DNA of 64,000 nucleotides from Trema orientale (taxonomy: Eukaryota; Streptophyta; Magnoliopsida; Rosales; Cannabaceae), in contig JXTC01000111.1 of NCBI GenBank assembly GCA_002914845.1, forward strand, positions 588,669 through 652,668, given 5' to 3'. This document shows positions 24,501 to 38,539 of this stretch, piece after piece; positions within the stretch are counted from its first letter, which is position 1; the number at the start of each line of letters is the position of its first letter. A program made the translations under genes and the position numbers. The notes below the pieces were generated by a model. The model searched no databases, was not told the DNA's origin, and worked only from the letters and a program-made list of their open reading frames with translations.

Positions 24501-25307
24501 GAAAATTAAATTCGTCAAGTATAAAAATTAAATAGAAAAACCATTAATTATAAACTAAAAATCCAAAATTTTTAGTTGTCGAAATTTGGTCAAAAAATGA
24601 TCTAATGTCATCGAAGTTCATCGAAAATGGGTCGAATATAAATCAAAATATGGTTGAAATTAACAAATGTCACATTTAGTCGAATATACATCGAAATTAC
24701 ATCGAATTAGGGCTGAATTTTCGATTGTAACCAAAATACAGTCCAAAAGCAATCGAAATCTCGATTGTCATCTAATTGAAGTCGAAATTGCCTCAAAATT
24801 TCAATGTTGATCAGGCCATTTTTTTAATAGAATTTTGCATAAATCCCAGAAATCAACTTTTATTGTATAAATTATACTTAGAACATATCGAAACTTAGTT
24901 AAAAACTATTTTAAATAATACCCATAACATTTAAACACATAAATTACATACCGATTTCGAAGATTTCTTTCCTTTATCTTTTTGCTCCTTTTTTTTTTGG
25001 CCTTCTTTTTCAACTTTTCACTTTTTCTTCTTTTCTGATCTTACAATTTCAGCTCCTCAAATATTATGTTAACTTCAACAATTAGAGGATATATTCAAAG
25101 GATATAGATGGAAGAATTAGAGGTGAGACATAGAGAGTTTCAGCTAGGTCAAATAGAAGAAGAGAGGCATAGACATCGTAAACCAATTACAAGGGGCAAA
25201 AGTGACATTTTATATAGGTATATACATATTTTTTAGAGTTTTATTGACCAAAGTATAGGGGCCAAAATATGCTTATTAGTATGCATATTTTACCTAATTT
25301 CTTAACG
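21565..25307. mobile_element. Mutator-like element (MULE) upstream of NUDX1 copy 2
   Basis: Left end AAATTAGGCCATATATGTAC and right end (reverse complement) AAATTAGGTAAAATATGCAT begin long imperfect inverted repeats sharing AGGCATATTTTGGGC-like and ACTCTAAAAAATATG blocks. Flanks GTAAAAGAC (21556-21564) and AAAAAAGAC (25308-25316) agree at 7 of 9 positions, fitting an eroded 9-bp target duplication. The inner arms (22060-22680 and 24590-24800) are rich in mirrored TTCGAT/ATCGAA. A MULE transposase remnant lies between, on the minus strand. The element splits the upstream region that is continuous in copy 3. The right edge could be 25300. Confidence 0.75.
22976..24518 (-). pseudogene. MULE (MuDR-type) transposase, degenerate
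   Basis: Order on the minus strand: the N-terminal MULE module (24518-24216, with INYMTLVDKLYDLIKVDRSR and FDLKLRVVYKC); a middle MuDR DNA-binding region (~23680-23420, with FENKEDLKLKLHLHAMKSNF and HSDIFEL); then the start of the MULE catalytic domain (23251-22976, SYQKLPSYLYMLEKTNPGTV ... ACRPVLYVNGSFLKTNCGG). The family's first catalytic Asp sits in a D-G-T/S-F-L-K motif; here it is Asn (VNGSFLK). The frame carries many stops (for example TAG at 23273-23275 and several between 23440 and 23530), and the rest of the catalytic domain is missing. Confidence 0.82.
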
Positions 25308-25558
25308 AAAAAAGACCTGCAAACCTCCATGTTTCAACTTTGATTGGGTAAAAGTGAGAAAAGAAAAAACCCAAATCTTTTCTCTTTTTTTTTTTTTTTT
25401 TGGCTCTAAAGAAAAAATCCAAATCAGAGATAAATTAGCAACACATAATATATAAACACAAAACGACGCCGTCTGAGATTTGGACCCAAGAACTCTCCTC
25501 TTCTAAGTCTGAGGCACCCATGTTTCCAAGTTGTGAGTGACTTTTGAGATTATTCGGA
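25308..25558 (+). promoter_or_regulatory. Proximal upstream region of NUDX1 copy 2
   Basis: Shares AAAACGACGCCGTC and TCTGAGGCACCC-like blocks with the region just before NUDX1 copy 3 (32378-32460). This is therefore the ancestral promoter-proximal segment, now separated from its distal part by the MULE. Confidence 0.55.
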
Positions 25559-25576
25559 ATGGAAAACAAGATCTAA

Positions 25577-25720
<144 letters not shown>

Positions 25721-26146
25721 TAATATGTTTTGTTTTTCTCCTTTTTTTTCTCTCTCTCTCTCTTTTATGATTTTTTTTTACTTTCGAATTATTTTTTTGT
25801 TGTTTGGAATTTCTAAAATATGGTTTGAATTAATCCCATTTTTCGAAAACTAGCTTCTTTAGAGGTTGATGGCTGAGAACACACATGCCTTTGACTTTAT
25901 ATTTATAATTTATATACTTTACATTAATATTTTCTTGTTGGGACTCCATAAATTCTTTTTGTTGAATATTTACTAGGATCAAATGTCACCAGCTCCTATC
26001 TTGATTGCAATTTTACAACTTTATAGAAAAGAAATTGTCATTATATTTTCGAGAGTTTTAAAGGGTAACCTATGGTTGAATTATATCTACTTATTATTAA
26101 ATCTCCAATGCTTTCAATACTTGTTTTCCTTAACCTGTATGACATT

Positions 26147-27942
26147 TGTTCGGGGTCGAAGTTGTGCTCTGGATTAATTAGTGTGACATGCACTTAATTA
26201 AAATAAGACAGAGAAAAATTGGGATTATGTTTAGATTGCAAAGAGCGCACAGGTGTAGCTATCACAACACTATCTACGTGTCGAAGTCTTGATAGACGGT
26301 CGATGACACTTCCTATAGTGTCCTTGCCACGTTAGAGGTTGCAGGGATAATGTGCTTATGATATAATAATAATAATATAATAATGCGATAATAATAAAAG
26401 AATCTAGTTGACGGAGGCGAATAAACCGACCATATTGTCAATTGAAAACTAGAAGTAATATAATAATGCAATAAATAAATAGACAGGAATTTAAATATTA
26501 CTAGTTGACTGAGGCGGATATACCGACCATGGCGTCAACTAGAAATTAGCAGCAGAAATAAATTGCAGAAAAATAAATAGTTAGAAACTGAAGAAGGCGA
26601 TACCGTCCATATGCCAGTCTTAGTCAATTAGAGGGGTTAGAATCACGAGGCGGTAAGTCCAGCCATATTATCAGAAATAATAATAAATAACTGAAATTAA
26701 AGTGTTGAAATTTAAACAAGGCAATGTGACCGGTTGCGAGAGAAAACAACACAGATCACTAAATAAATGCGCACAATAATTAAAAGGGGAACAAAGTAAC
26801 CGATTGCACTCAAGGCAGCAATACAGATTACTTTACGGGGAAGAGGAAACGTAGCAATTGATTGCACTTAGAGCAGCAATATAAATTACCTGCCAAGGTG
26901 GAGATATAAGACAGATATATATATATATATAATATAAAGAGCACAAATCTTCGAACTTGTACTACAGGTCGAGCATGAGATTGTGAAAAGTAGCTCGGTA
27001 CCCAAAGATCACTGAAGTACACAAGTCAGAAATTATGTAAATAAAAGGCTTGGTGAACAAGTCTTGTGTAAATGTAAGTGGGATGAGGATGAGGATATAG
27101 AGTTGAGAATTGGAAGAAAGGGATAGTGATGATGTTGGCGTTGGTGAAAGGAACAAGAGGTGATAGTGATAAGATGACGATGAAGTTGTTATGGGTGGTG
27201 TAGCCGAGGGGTGCTCGAAGGATAGGAGTTAGGTGGCTTCGAATGAACACACAGAAAAATAATAACAAGAGGGGGAGAGAGATCGGTTGAAAGAGAGTAG
27301 ATGAGAGAAATATTATTGATGAAATTAGGAGCCGAATCCTTACAAATGGAGGGGGGTATCTTCCTATTTATAGGCAAAGTTTGCCTTCTAAGACAAGATG
27401 TCTTAGGCTTTAAGTATGTGAGGTGTCAAGCCTTCATTGGCTAGCCTAGCTTATTGTACAAGAACTTATTGTACAAGTTCTTAGGCTACAAGGGCTTAAG
27501 CTACAAGTGATTCTTCTACAAGTGCTTCTCTTATAAGTACTTAGGCTTATAAGTACTTAGTCTACAAGTACTTGACTTGTAAGTACTTAGTGTATAAGAG
27601 AATGAAGTGGCAGCTAGCTATTGGCCAAGCCAACTAAAGCTACAAGAGCTTATACAACAAGTAAGAACTTTCCGGAGGTTTCTATATGCGTGGGGCGGCT
27701 TGCTCTTGAAGCACTTGAGCTACAAGTTCTTTGAGCACAAGTTGGAAGGTTCTGGAGCTTTCTAGAGACGTCGGACAGCTTGTACACGTAGATGACCCCT
27801 TCAAAACAGCGTATAGTTTGGGCTTGAGTGACGTGTAGTTTGCATCCAAGCGACATGTAGTTTAGGTCAATAATTTTTGCACTTAATTAGCACTAATCCA
27901 TGTCTTAGGATTAATCCTAAAAATTCAGAAAATCCTAAAACT
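26147..27942 (+). mobile_element. 1.8-kb LTR-like insertion in the copy 2 intron
   Basis: Copy 3's intron reads GTGACATTTTCTTTTGCC. In copy 2 the same site is split, with ACATT on both sides (26142-26146 and 27943-27947), a 5-bp target duplication. The insert starts TGTTCGGGGTCG, as does the partial copy at 16024. It ends AAAACT, not CA, so it is LTR-like but the end is atypical. It contains degenerate modules around GGCGRATANACCGACCAT (26410-26680) and a CTACAAGTACTTAG repeat (27450-27600). No coding region. Confidence 0.78.
27450..27600 (+). repeat. Degenerate short tandem repeat around CTACAAGTACTTAG
   Basis: About eight loose copies of a ~16-20-bp unit such as CTTATAAGTACTTAGG lie inside the intronic LTR-like insertion. 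Each unit is partly self-complementary (AAGTACTT). Confidence 0.75.
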
Positions 27943-28080
27943 ACATTTTCTTTTGCCGTATTCAAACTCGCTTCTTGTCATAGTAACCTTAGCTTTTTCG
28001 AGTTTCCTAAGCTCACAGGAATAGAATCTGAATCCAATTTGGATTTTAGACTTGATTTTCTGATAAAGGGTTGCTACTAC

Positions 28081-28654
28081 TAGTACGGGCTTAATCACTA
28101 AGCTAAAAAAGCAATTTCTTAGGGCCTCATCCTAAGAAAGGCCCCCCAAAATATAGAATATTTTCCGTAATGGGTGACCAAAGTATAAAAAATGATATTT
28201 GATACAAAAAATCAAATATAAAAAAGATTGAAAGACTTTGATTTGAAGAGATTATCATTACATATTTCTTAGCCATAAAATATCCAGGTTATATCTTACT
28301 TACTTTTTTTTTTATCTATTTCTCCTTTTTTTTTTTTTTTTGGAGTTTTACATAGCTATTCTATTTTTTTAATTGTATCAATTTTTTTTCATAAATACCT
28401 ATGTTAAGGTTTAAGAATTATGCCTTATAGAAAATATGCATAAGGTATGACAAACTCAAGAAAAAAATAAAAACGGAAAGTTTGATTCAATCACCAAAAA
28501 AGAGCTTTTGAATACAAAGATTTGATTAATTTTGTTGCGTCTAAAAGGGCAAGAAAAATTGATTTTTAAACAGGTCGTTCTTAATTTCTTTTTAAAAAAA
28601 AACCCATATTTTAAAATTTTGCTTAGGATCCCAAATTATGTTGAGTCGACCTTG
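28081..28654. mobile_element. 0.57-kb insertion with 8-bp target duplication in the copy 2 intron
   Basis: GCTACTAC flanks both sides (28073-28080 and 28655-28662). Copy 3 has a single GCTACTAC followed directly by TTTGTACTGC, the uninvaded site. An 8-bp duplication fits hAT elements. Clear terminal inverted repeats are not obvious, so the superfamily is open. No coding region. Confidence 0.8.
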
Positions 28655-28726
28655 GCTACTACTTTGTACTGCTTCACCCTCACTCTCACCCTGCTTATCT
28701 AAAATTAAGATCACCAATAAAGCTAA

Positions 28727-29113
<387 letters not shown>

Positions 29114-29413
29114 TAGATATATGCTAAATATGAGACGAACTTTTTGAGGTTTGCTCCACTGTATACACGCTAAAATATAAATATTATTTATATTATAAAT
29201 ATTATTTATTTATAGAATATGTTTTTTTTACTATATTTTATTATCTATTTACTCATCATAAAAACTAACTCCATCTACTAATTTACAATTACTTATATTC
29301 TACATAAATGAACTAAAAAATCAATGTAATTTTATTCTGTTAATAATTTTAATTAATAGTAATTTAGTAAGGATAAACTTGTAAATAAAATTGAATGAAA
29401 TATATATATATAT

Positions 29414-29638
29414 GGTTCCCAATCCAATAGGTATTTTTTTTTTACCTATATAAGTATTTTTTTTAGCGACAATCATAATTTGAGTAGTTAGAAAAAAAAA
29501 AAAATTAAATATCCATTATGTAATTTTTTTTCTCTCTCCAGTTTTTACCATAAAAAACGTGCCTGATGAATGTTAATTAGGCAAAAAAATACTTATGGAT
29601 AGGTAAAAAAAAAAAATACTTACTGGATTGGTGTCCTA
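29414..29638. mobile_element. (TA)n-associated MITE, copy A
   Basis: Starts GGTTCCCAATCCAATAGG and ends TACTGGATTGGTGTCC: inverted ends with CCAATCC...GGATTGG plus poly-T/poly-A and an ACCTAT motif. The left side abuts a TATATA tract. About 225 bp, no coding capacity. Same family as 30401-30645, 60904-63103 and 63811-64000. Confidence 0.85.
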
Positions 29639-30029
29639 TTGAATTTGACAATTTTTTGAACTTATATATATGTGTGTGTATATACACATATGTATATAAA
29701 TACATTGAATTTGATAATTTTGGGAACAATATAAATATTATATAGTTAAAATAGTAATAATATTATAAATTATATCACATGCTATAATTTAGTATGTGCA
29801 ATTCTTTGTTTTATATTTGGCACAACAAATAGCACGTGTTAAAATTATGTCAAATAAAAGATACCACTGGAGACCAATTTTTTAGTCAAATGCCAAAATT
29901 TAACATTGGCCACATCTGTTGGAGATGCTCTCAGACCGTTATCATGTTGTGTGTATCTTCCAGCCACTTTCTCAAATTATATTAAATGGTTTATGGATGT
30001 TTTAGTAGTGGTATGGAAGAGCAATACTA

Positions 30030-30189
30030 GGGACACTAGTATCTTACACCAAAAACTTACACCACATGAGGTGATATTCATCTCAACCATTTCTTTTTTT
30101 GAAAGAGGGACTACACCATGTAAAGTCATATGGCTAAAATTGATGTCACATCATCGGTGCAAGTTTTCAATGTAAGATTTTGAGGTCCC
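30030..30189. mobile_element. 160-bp MITE in the 3' flank of NUDX1 copy 2
   Basis: Ends GGGACACTAGTATCTTACAC and (reverse complement) GGGACCTCAAAATCTTACAT are inverted repeats of about 30 bp that also share CAAAAACTT/GAAAACTT. The surrounding sequence is continuous in the flank of copy 3 (33700-33800), so this is an insertion. The frame 29906-30175 across it is not a gene. Confidence 0.75.
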
Positions 30190-30400
30190 AATCTTCACTC
30201 GGTATGAAATGCTGGAAATGCTTATAAAGGCTTCCTTCAATGTAATTTATCAATCTAGTTCAGTGTTTTTATGATCAATTTGTGCTTTTGAGTTTTCTTT
30301 CTACTCTCATGCATGTAACATTAGTCTTGCTTCGTCTTATTTTGCTCCACCGAAAAGGTTTTTCTATGTATTCTCTGCAACTATGAATATATATATATAT

Positions 30401-30645
30401 GGTTGCCAATCCGGTAGGTATTTTTTTTTATTTACCTATGTGTAGGTATTTTTTTTCTAGCCATTGGATCATCATCTAACAATGATCTAACGGCTAAAAT
30501 GAGATGCATGAAAAGACGTGCATCATTAATACTTTTTCTTTCTCCTATTTTTTAATATAAAAAAATGTGCAAAAAATTTTTTCATTGGCCCAATTGATAC
30601 CTATGCATAGGTAAAAAAAAAAAAATATCTACTGGATTGGTGCCC
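30401..30645. mobile_element. (TA)n-associated MITE, copy B
   Basis: Complete 245-bp copy: starts GGTTGCCAATCCGGTAGG, ends CTACTGGATTGGTGCCC, with (AT)n directly on both sides (30389-30400 and 30646 on). Inverted ends span about 40 bp including the poly-T and ACCTATG motif. It resembles rice Micron elements in sitting within TA microsatellites. This is an analogy, not a family assignment. Confidence 0.88.
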
Positions 30646-30664
30646 TATATATATATATATATAT

Positions 30665-30851
30665 GGATAATGCTTGTTGTCCCAACTTTTGTACTAAATT
30701 TTTAATACCAACACATGTGGCATGTGATTAGTTACCACTCAATTAGTGATAATGTTTAATCTATTTGTGGTAAGTTTTAACACATCAATTAGATAGTGAT
30801 AACTTATATACCACTTGTGTTGGTACAAAAATTGAGATATATAGTGTTATC
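30665..30851. mobile_element. 187-bp MITE of a second (TA)n-flanked family
   Basis: Starts GGATAATGCTTGTTGTCCCA and ends (reverse complement) GGATAACACTATATATCTCA; inner blocks TTTTGTACTAAA and ACCAACACATGTGG are mirrored by CCACTTGTGTTGGT and TACAAAAA. TA tracts flank both sides. It sits immediately after copy B in the same TA tract. Confidence 0.82.
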
Positions 30852-31330
30852 CACATATATATATATATATATATCGACAAAAGACTGGATTTTGATTAAC
30901 AATCTCCTTTGTGTTAGTGAACTCATTGAAAGTGGTATTTGTGTAAATAATGCTGGAAATGCTTAAGGCTTCTTTTAATGTAATTTATCAATTTAGTTTA
31001 GTGTTCTTATGATCAGTTTGTGCTTTTGAGTTTTCTTTCTACTCTCATGAATGTAACATTAGTCTTGCTTCGTCTCATTTTGCCCCACCGAAAAGTTTTT
31101 CTAGGTAGTCTTTGCAATTACGAATACATACATACATACATATGTATATATCGACAAAATACTGGATTTTGATTAAAAAAACTTCTTTGTGTTAGCGAAA
31201 TTATTGAAAGTGGTATTTGTGCATATGTAAATCCTTGTATGCTTGATCACTTGCATGGAATTCCAAGAAGTACCATTCGCTAGATTAGACTACGTGATTA
31301 ATGTAAATTTGAAATAATTTTAAAGTTTTT

Positions 31331-33687
<2,357 letters not shown>

Positions 33688-33955
33688 AATTGCTTATCAA
33701 TATAGTTATTACGTAGTATGTATCTTTAACTTTCTCAAATTATATCAAATAGTTTATGTCTATTTTAGTAGTGTTTTGGGATGCTGGAAATGCTTCAGAC
33801 TTTCTTCTAATCTGATTGGGCAATTTAGTTTTGTGTTCTTCTCAGTTTGTGCTTTTGAGTTTTCTTTCTGTTCTCATGAATGCAACATTGGTCTTGCTTC
33901 GTTTCATTTTGCCCCACCGAAAAGTTTTTCTTAGTATTCTCTTCAACTAAAAGTA

Positions 33956-35936
33956 AAGATGTATGTATCAAAAAATTATTGGATTTTGATTGACAAACTT
34001 CCTTTGCATTAACAAACTCATTGACAGTGGTATGTTCATATGTATATCCTTGTATGCTTGATCAGTTCCATGGAATTCCAAAGAGAAACCATTCGCAGGA
34101 TAACCTGGATTAGATAATGTGGTTGATATAAATTTGAAATTATGACAAAACTGAGAGTTTTATATTCTGTAGCTTGAGCGTAATGCTATATAGCAGAATG
34201 TTCAACCTAGAAACAAAAACATACCTCCAAGGTTGAATCTGTAAGCAAAATATTTTAGATGGAGGTACTTTTTCATTATTGTTATGCTTTGTTAATAGAA
34301 TAAAATGGTCTATCCTTACTGATACTTAGGTGAAAACTCTATGAAAATAGATTTAGTTATTACTTTAATGCTTACCGATTAAAATGGTCTATCATATTCG
34401 TCAATGCTCATTCGAGTTCAGTAACAAAATTAACGTATTGCCTGACATTAAGATGCATATCTCTTTGCACCTTTATATTACTTCTAATAACCAAAATAGA
34501 GTTATGTTCTGTGTTCCCGGATAAAGTCTTAATTCATATTCAAAAATGGATTAGTTTTGTTAGATGCTAAGATAAATTGATATGACTGTATAATAATGTT
34601 TCAGGAGCTTTTATTTGTTCTGATTTGAGGTATTATTATCCTATTATATGGATATTCTCTAAGGGTGTTAAAGTGACGTCTTATATGCAAAATTGAGGGA
34701 GTTTTTGAGTTACTGTTTCATGCAAACTTAGCTAGAGTAAAACTAGCTGGTTTCATTGTTTTGGGATACGGTTTTGAGATAAAATTGTTCAGGTGTCAAT
34801 GGCTGAGTAAATCCCAAAAGAATGTACAAAGTTCAAGGGATTTTTCAGCAAATCGAGATAGGATTCTGCAATTGGTTTATGAAAAACCGGCTATAGTACC
34901 TGATTTTTAACAAACTAAACAGAAACAGCTTGCCATTTGACAAAGTTGTCTCACTCTAATCATCACAGAATATCCCCCTATCCCCATGCTGTAATGATTG
35001 CTCTTTAATGCTATAAAGGGAACTGGAATTCCCTCTGCAAAAGACAGAACATTGGCCTATCCCTTCAGCTTATTTTTCTGCTCTAAATCTATACGTTCTT
35101 CTCTCTTGTTTCTGATTTCTAGTATTGATATTCCCCAGAAATTTATAGCCACTTACCCAATTAAAAATCCCTTCATCCGATAGCCTAAATACACTCCCTG
35201 AATATCTTATATACCAGTTTTGGTGTCTGATTTTATTTCAACAGTCTCACATCACCATCAAACCAGTCAGTAACAACCACTGTTTTTTTATATGGTATCA
35301 TATGGTCAGCTTATTTTCATGCATGCAATGACTACAAGTTCAATTTACCTCCCGGACTAAGTGTCCTTAAGCTAAGTTCTCTCTTCCTTTTTCTTTTCAT
35401 TCTATATATATATATATATACTACATACCTTTTAAAATAATAGCTTATCATATTATACTAATGCACATATCTTTAATATAGTTATTAAAGCTTTGTGTCT
35501 AATGTATTCAATCAAGCTCATTTCAATGGTTGATCAAGTTTTTGGTCACTGCTGATTAGAGCAACATTTTTACTTTTGAAACAATCATCCATTCATGAGC
35601 ATACGATTTTCAAACTTTCATTGCATTTGAAGAACTTTGTGAAGATTGAGCCATTCAAAGGTTCCATTCACTGTGTTCATGGAAATTTTCTTTTGAGTAT
35701 TTTTAAAAGTATTATTTTTACTATTTGTTTGCTGTTATATTTAATTTTCAAGTGTATTAATTTCTTTAGTTATTGAACTGTTTATACATTATCTAATTGT
35801 TCTAGTAATCTATCTTAATCATATATCCTGAAGTTTTATGTTCAGTTATGATATATTATATTGTCTTAATGTTTGAGTAACAAACAAGTAATCATACATT
35901 TTCAGAAATCAAAATTTAACACGAACATACATAAAA
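33956..35936. other. Intergenic; probable remnant of the Tat element's 5' LTR at its end
   Basis: 33956-34140 continues the duplicated 3' flank of copy 3. 34150-35400 shows no gene or repeat I recognise; a (TA)n tract lies near 35405-35420. Because a primer-binding site starts at 35937, the sequence just before it should be the end of a 5' LTR. I could not match it to a 3' LTR, so its start is unknown. Confidence 0.45.
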
Positions 35937-35953
35937 GGCGACTCCGCTGGGGA
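35937..35953 (+). other. Primer-binding site of the Tat element
   Basis: GGCGACTCCGCTGGGGA matches the primer site used by plant Tat/Ogre-type elements, usually assigned to tRNA-Arg. It lies about 140 bp before the gag start at 36089. Confidence 0.8.
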
Positions 35954-36088
35954 TGGCCAAGGAAGATTAATTCTTCTCAGTTTTCATAAAGTTCTGTTTG
36001 CATTATTATCATTATCTGTATATAGGTGTCTTAAGAACCTTAGTTTCTTTTTCTGGTGTCAATCTTTTTCTTTATTCAAGAGAGAAAA

Positions 36089-37440
36089 ATGGTAAATCCT
36101 CCAAATCCACCTCCACCTCCTCGTTTTCCACCACCATATTTCTACCTACGACTTCTGCAGCACTTGATCAGCAAAGTGACCAAATGAGCCAAGTATTGTC
36201 CATGTTGAGATCTTTGCAACAAGAAGTGACAGCTTTAAAAAGTAGAGAGGCAGTGCACAATGGGAATAGCAGCTCCAGTTCTTAGGCTGCTCCATCTGTT
36301 CATAATGAAGCAAGCCCCAGGGTAATCCAAACTGGAATTCCTAATGTAGTAGCAGCACCTCCAACCACTCAAGCTGCACCAATTTCCCCTGCTGCATTGT
36401 TCGCTCCCTCAAATGTCACAGTCATAACAGGTCCAAGCACGAGTCGTGAGTATTTTACTAAATAGGAAATTCTAGAGATGATGAGAACTGGTTCGACAGA
36501 CAAGAATCTAAAGAAGATTGATTTCCATCCGCCATAATCATCTCATATTTTGTCAATACCATACCCTAAGGATTATATTAATCCTAGATTCAGGACTTTT
36601 GATGGTAGGACAAGGAATGCTAAAAAGTATGTAGTTGGTTTCATTGACGATGTTAGAGCTTATGCTGGAAATGAAGAATTGAGAATGAGGGAATTCTTTA
36701 AATCCCTCACTAGAAGAGCATATGACTGGTTCGTCGATCTCCCTGCCAATAGTATTAAAAGTTGGCAAGATTTAGTGTCAACTTTCTATACTAAGTTCTT
36801 TGTGGCAGAATCAAAATGCACATTTGCAGACTTATCTTCGGAATTTCAGAAAGAAAGAGAATCTTGGGTAGCTTTCGTTAACAGGTTTAAAGAAAAAGCA
36901 CTGGACTGTAAAGACTCAGTTACTGAACAATAGATGATAGACATGTGTATTAACAAGATGGATCCTGAATGTAGACTTCATATTATGAACCATGTGATCA
37001 TTGATTTTGCTGAGTTAATAGAAAGAGCTAAGAATACTGAAATCACGATAGCAGAAGTTGAGAGAAAGCGCAAAGCCAAGAGTAGTTCTACGTTAACTAG
37101 CAGTACTTGGAGTAAGCCTTTTCCTAACAAAAGAAAGAGAGAAGTATCTATAGTTGAAAAAGCTAGAAAGAATCTACTACAAGTGCCACCAGAAATACCC
37201 CTCGAAAAGAAAAAGATAGAAGCTCTAGTAAAAGTTTGGCTTGAAGATGGAGCATTAAGAGATTTTCCTATAGACAAACCTCCAACTCAAGAAGAAAAGA
37301 GGAACCCAAAATACTGTTTGTATCATAAGAAAGTGATACATTCAACAGTCGATTGTTATGCTATTAGGAGAGTTTATCACTCCAAAGTCAACAAAAGAGA
37401 GATCGTAAGGCTCAAGAGGCTGACACTAATCCATACCTAA
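36089..37440 (+). pseudogene. Tat gag
   Basis: A start at 36089 (Met-Val-Asn-Pro-Pro, then Pro-rich) leads, after an early frame change, into AALDQQSDQMSQVLSMLRSL, then the capsid-like core (36550-36930: PYPKDYINPRFRTFDGRT, YDWFVDLPANSIKSWQDLVS, NRFKEKALDCKD). A basic region (RKRKAKSS) and YCLYHKKVIHSTVDCY, a degenerate zinc-knuckle-like segment, follow near 37310. Stops: TAG 36283-36285, TAG 36463-36465, TAA 36535-36537, TAG 36931-36933. The core aligns block for block with the gag-only relic at 10764-11369. Confidence 0.85.
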
Positions 37441-38254
37441 AATATGATGAGAAAGAACAAGTTATGACATACACTACTGTGGAAGAAATTGAACCCGCAG
37501 AAAAAAGAAAAGCAAAGATCGATGAACCTGAAGAGAGTGATATCAACACAGAATTCCTAATAAAATCAAATTTAAGACTTTATTTGATACATTGGAATTT
37601 AATGATGAAGCAAGAAATAAAGATGCTCAAGCCATTCTAGAGGTATCAAATGAGTATAGACCCCAATGTTGCATGGCTGGGAAAGCTTTGAGGAAGATGT
37701 CAAGGCAACAAGAAGATGCTATAAATTTTTCAAGAAAGGATTCGCAAGTCCTGAACTTCAGTCACAATAAACCTTCGTATGTGGAAGCTACGGTAAATGA
37801 ATTAAAGTTTAAAAGGGCACTTGTGGATAATGGATCATCAGTCAATATAATGCCTTGGCAGACTTTTAAGGCAGCTGGAATTCCTGAGAATAGGCTTGTA
37901 ACCCAAGCAACCCCTCTGGTTATTTTTGCCTCGAATGCCTATGTTACAAAAGGACATGTCAATGTTGACTTGCAAGTTGGACCTCTCAGAGCTCCAACAA
38001 AATTCTATGTGATCGAAGTTGATCTGTCGTATCACTTATTACTAGGAAAGCCCTGGATTCATCATAATTATGTGATACCGTCTACATTGCACCAGTGTCT
38101 TAAAGCTATAAAAGGAAAGAAAGAAATTCTCGTTCCTACTACTAAAGCTCCATTTTCACAAGAAGAAGTATACTGGGTTGAAGCTATTTTCTTTGATGAG
38201 ATAGCTGACAGTGTTGATGAAACAAGACCACTTGGAGTTTCTTTAACTTCATAA
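37441..38254 (+). pseudogene. Tat aspartic protease region
   Basis: Clean frame from 37592. ALVDNGSSVNIMPWQTFKAA is the active-site region, with Asp-Asn-Gly where family members have Asp-Thr/Ser-Gly. YHLLLGKPWIHHNYVIPSTL is the conserved second half. It follows gag and precedes the polymerase as expected. It would process the polyprotein. The Asn next to the catalytic Asp and upstream frame breaks argue against activity. Confidence 0.82.
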
Positions 38255-38539
38255 GATGATGAAGAAAGGGGTCTTCCTACCATTCCTCAAATAGAAACAA
38301 ACCTGATAGAGGAAGAGGAACCTGTTTTCAAGAGAATTAGACTCCCGGATGGAAGAATCGCCTACAAGTTATGAAAGGGCAGCGAGGTCAGCAATGACCT
38401 CGTGAGAATAATGGGAGACAAGAGCAAATTTGAAGAAATAAATAAATAAGGGATAAAAAGGATTGAGGCAATTCCTTTAGCACCAGAGAAATTGCAGGAT
38501 GAACCAAGGAATACTTAGGGGAAACTCAAGAAAGTAAAC

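Larger units (their letters stand above)
30206..31330 (+). repeat. Two duplicated copies of the NUDX1 3'-flanking segment
   Basis: The block AATGCTGGAAATGCTT ... TTTGCTCCACCGAAAAG occurs at 30206-30390 and again at 30948-31130. It recurs a third time after copy 3 at 33781-33955. The following block (GGATTTTGATT ... GTGGTAT) is also present three times (30885, 31160, 33980). Since only two flanks are needed for copies 2 and 3, one whole gene unit may have been lost or the flank was duplicated separately. Confidence 0.85.
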
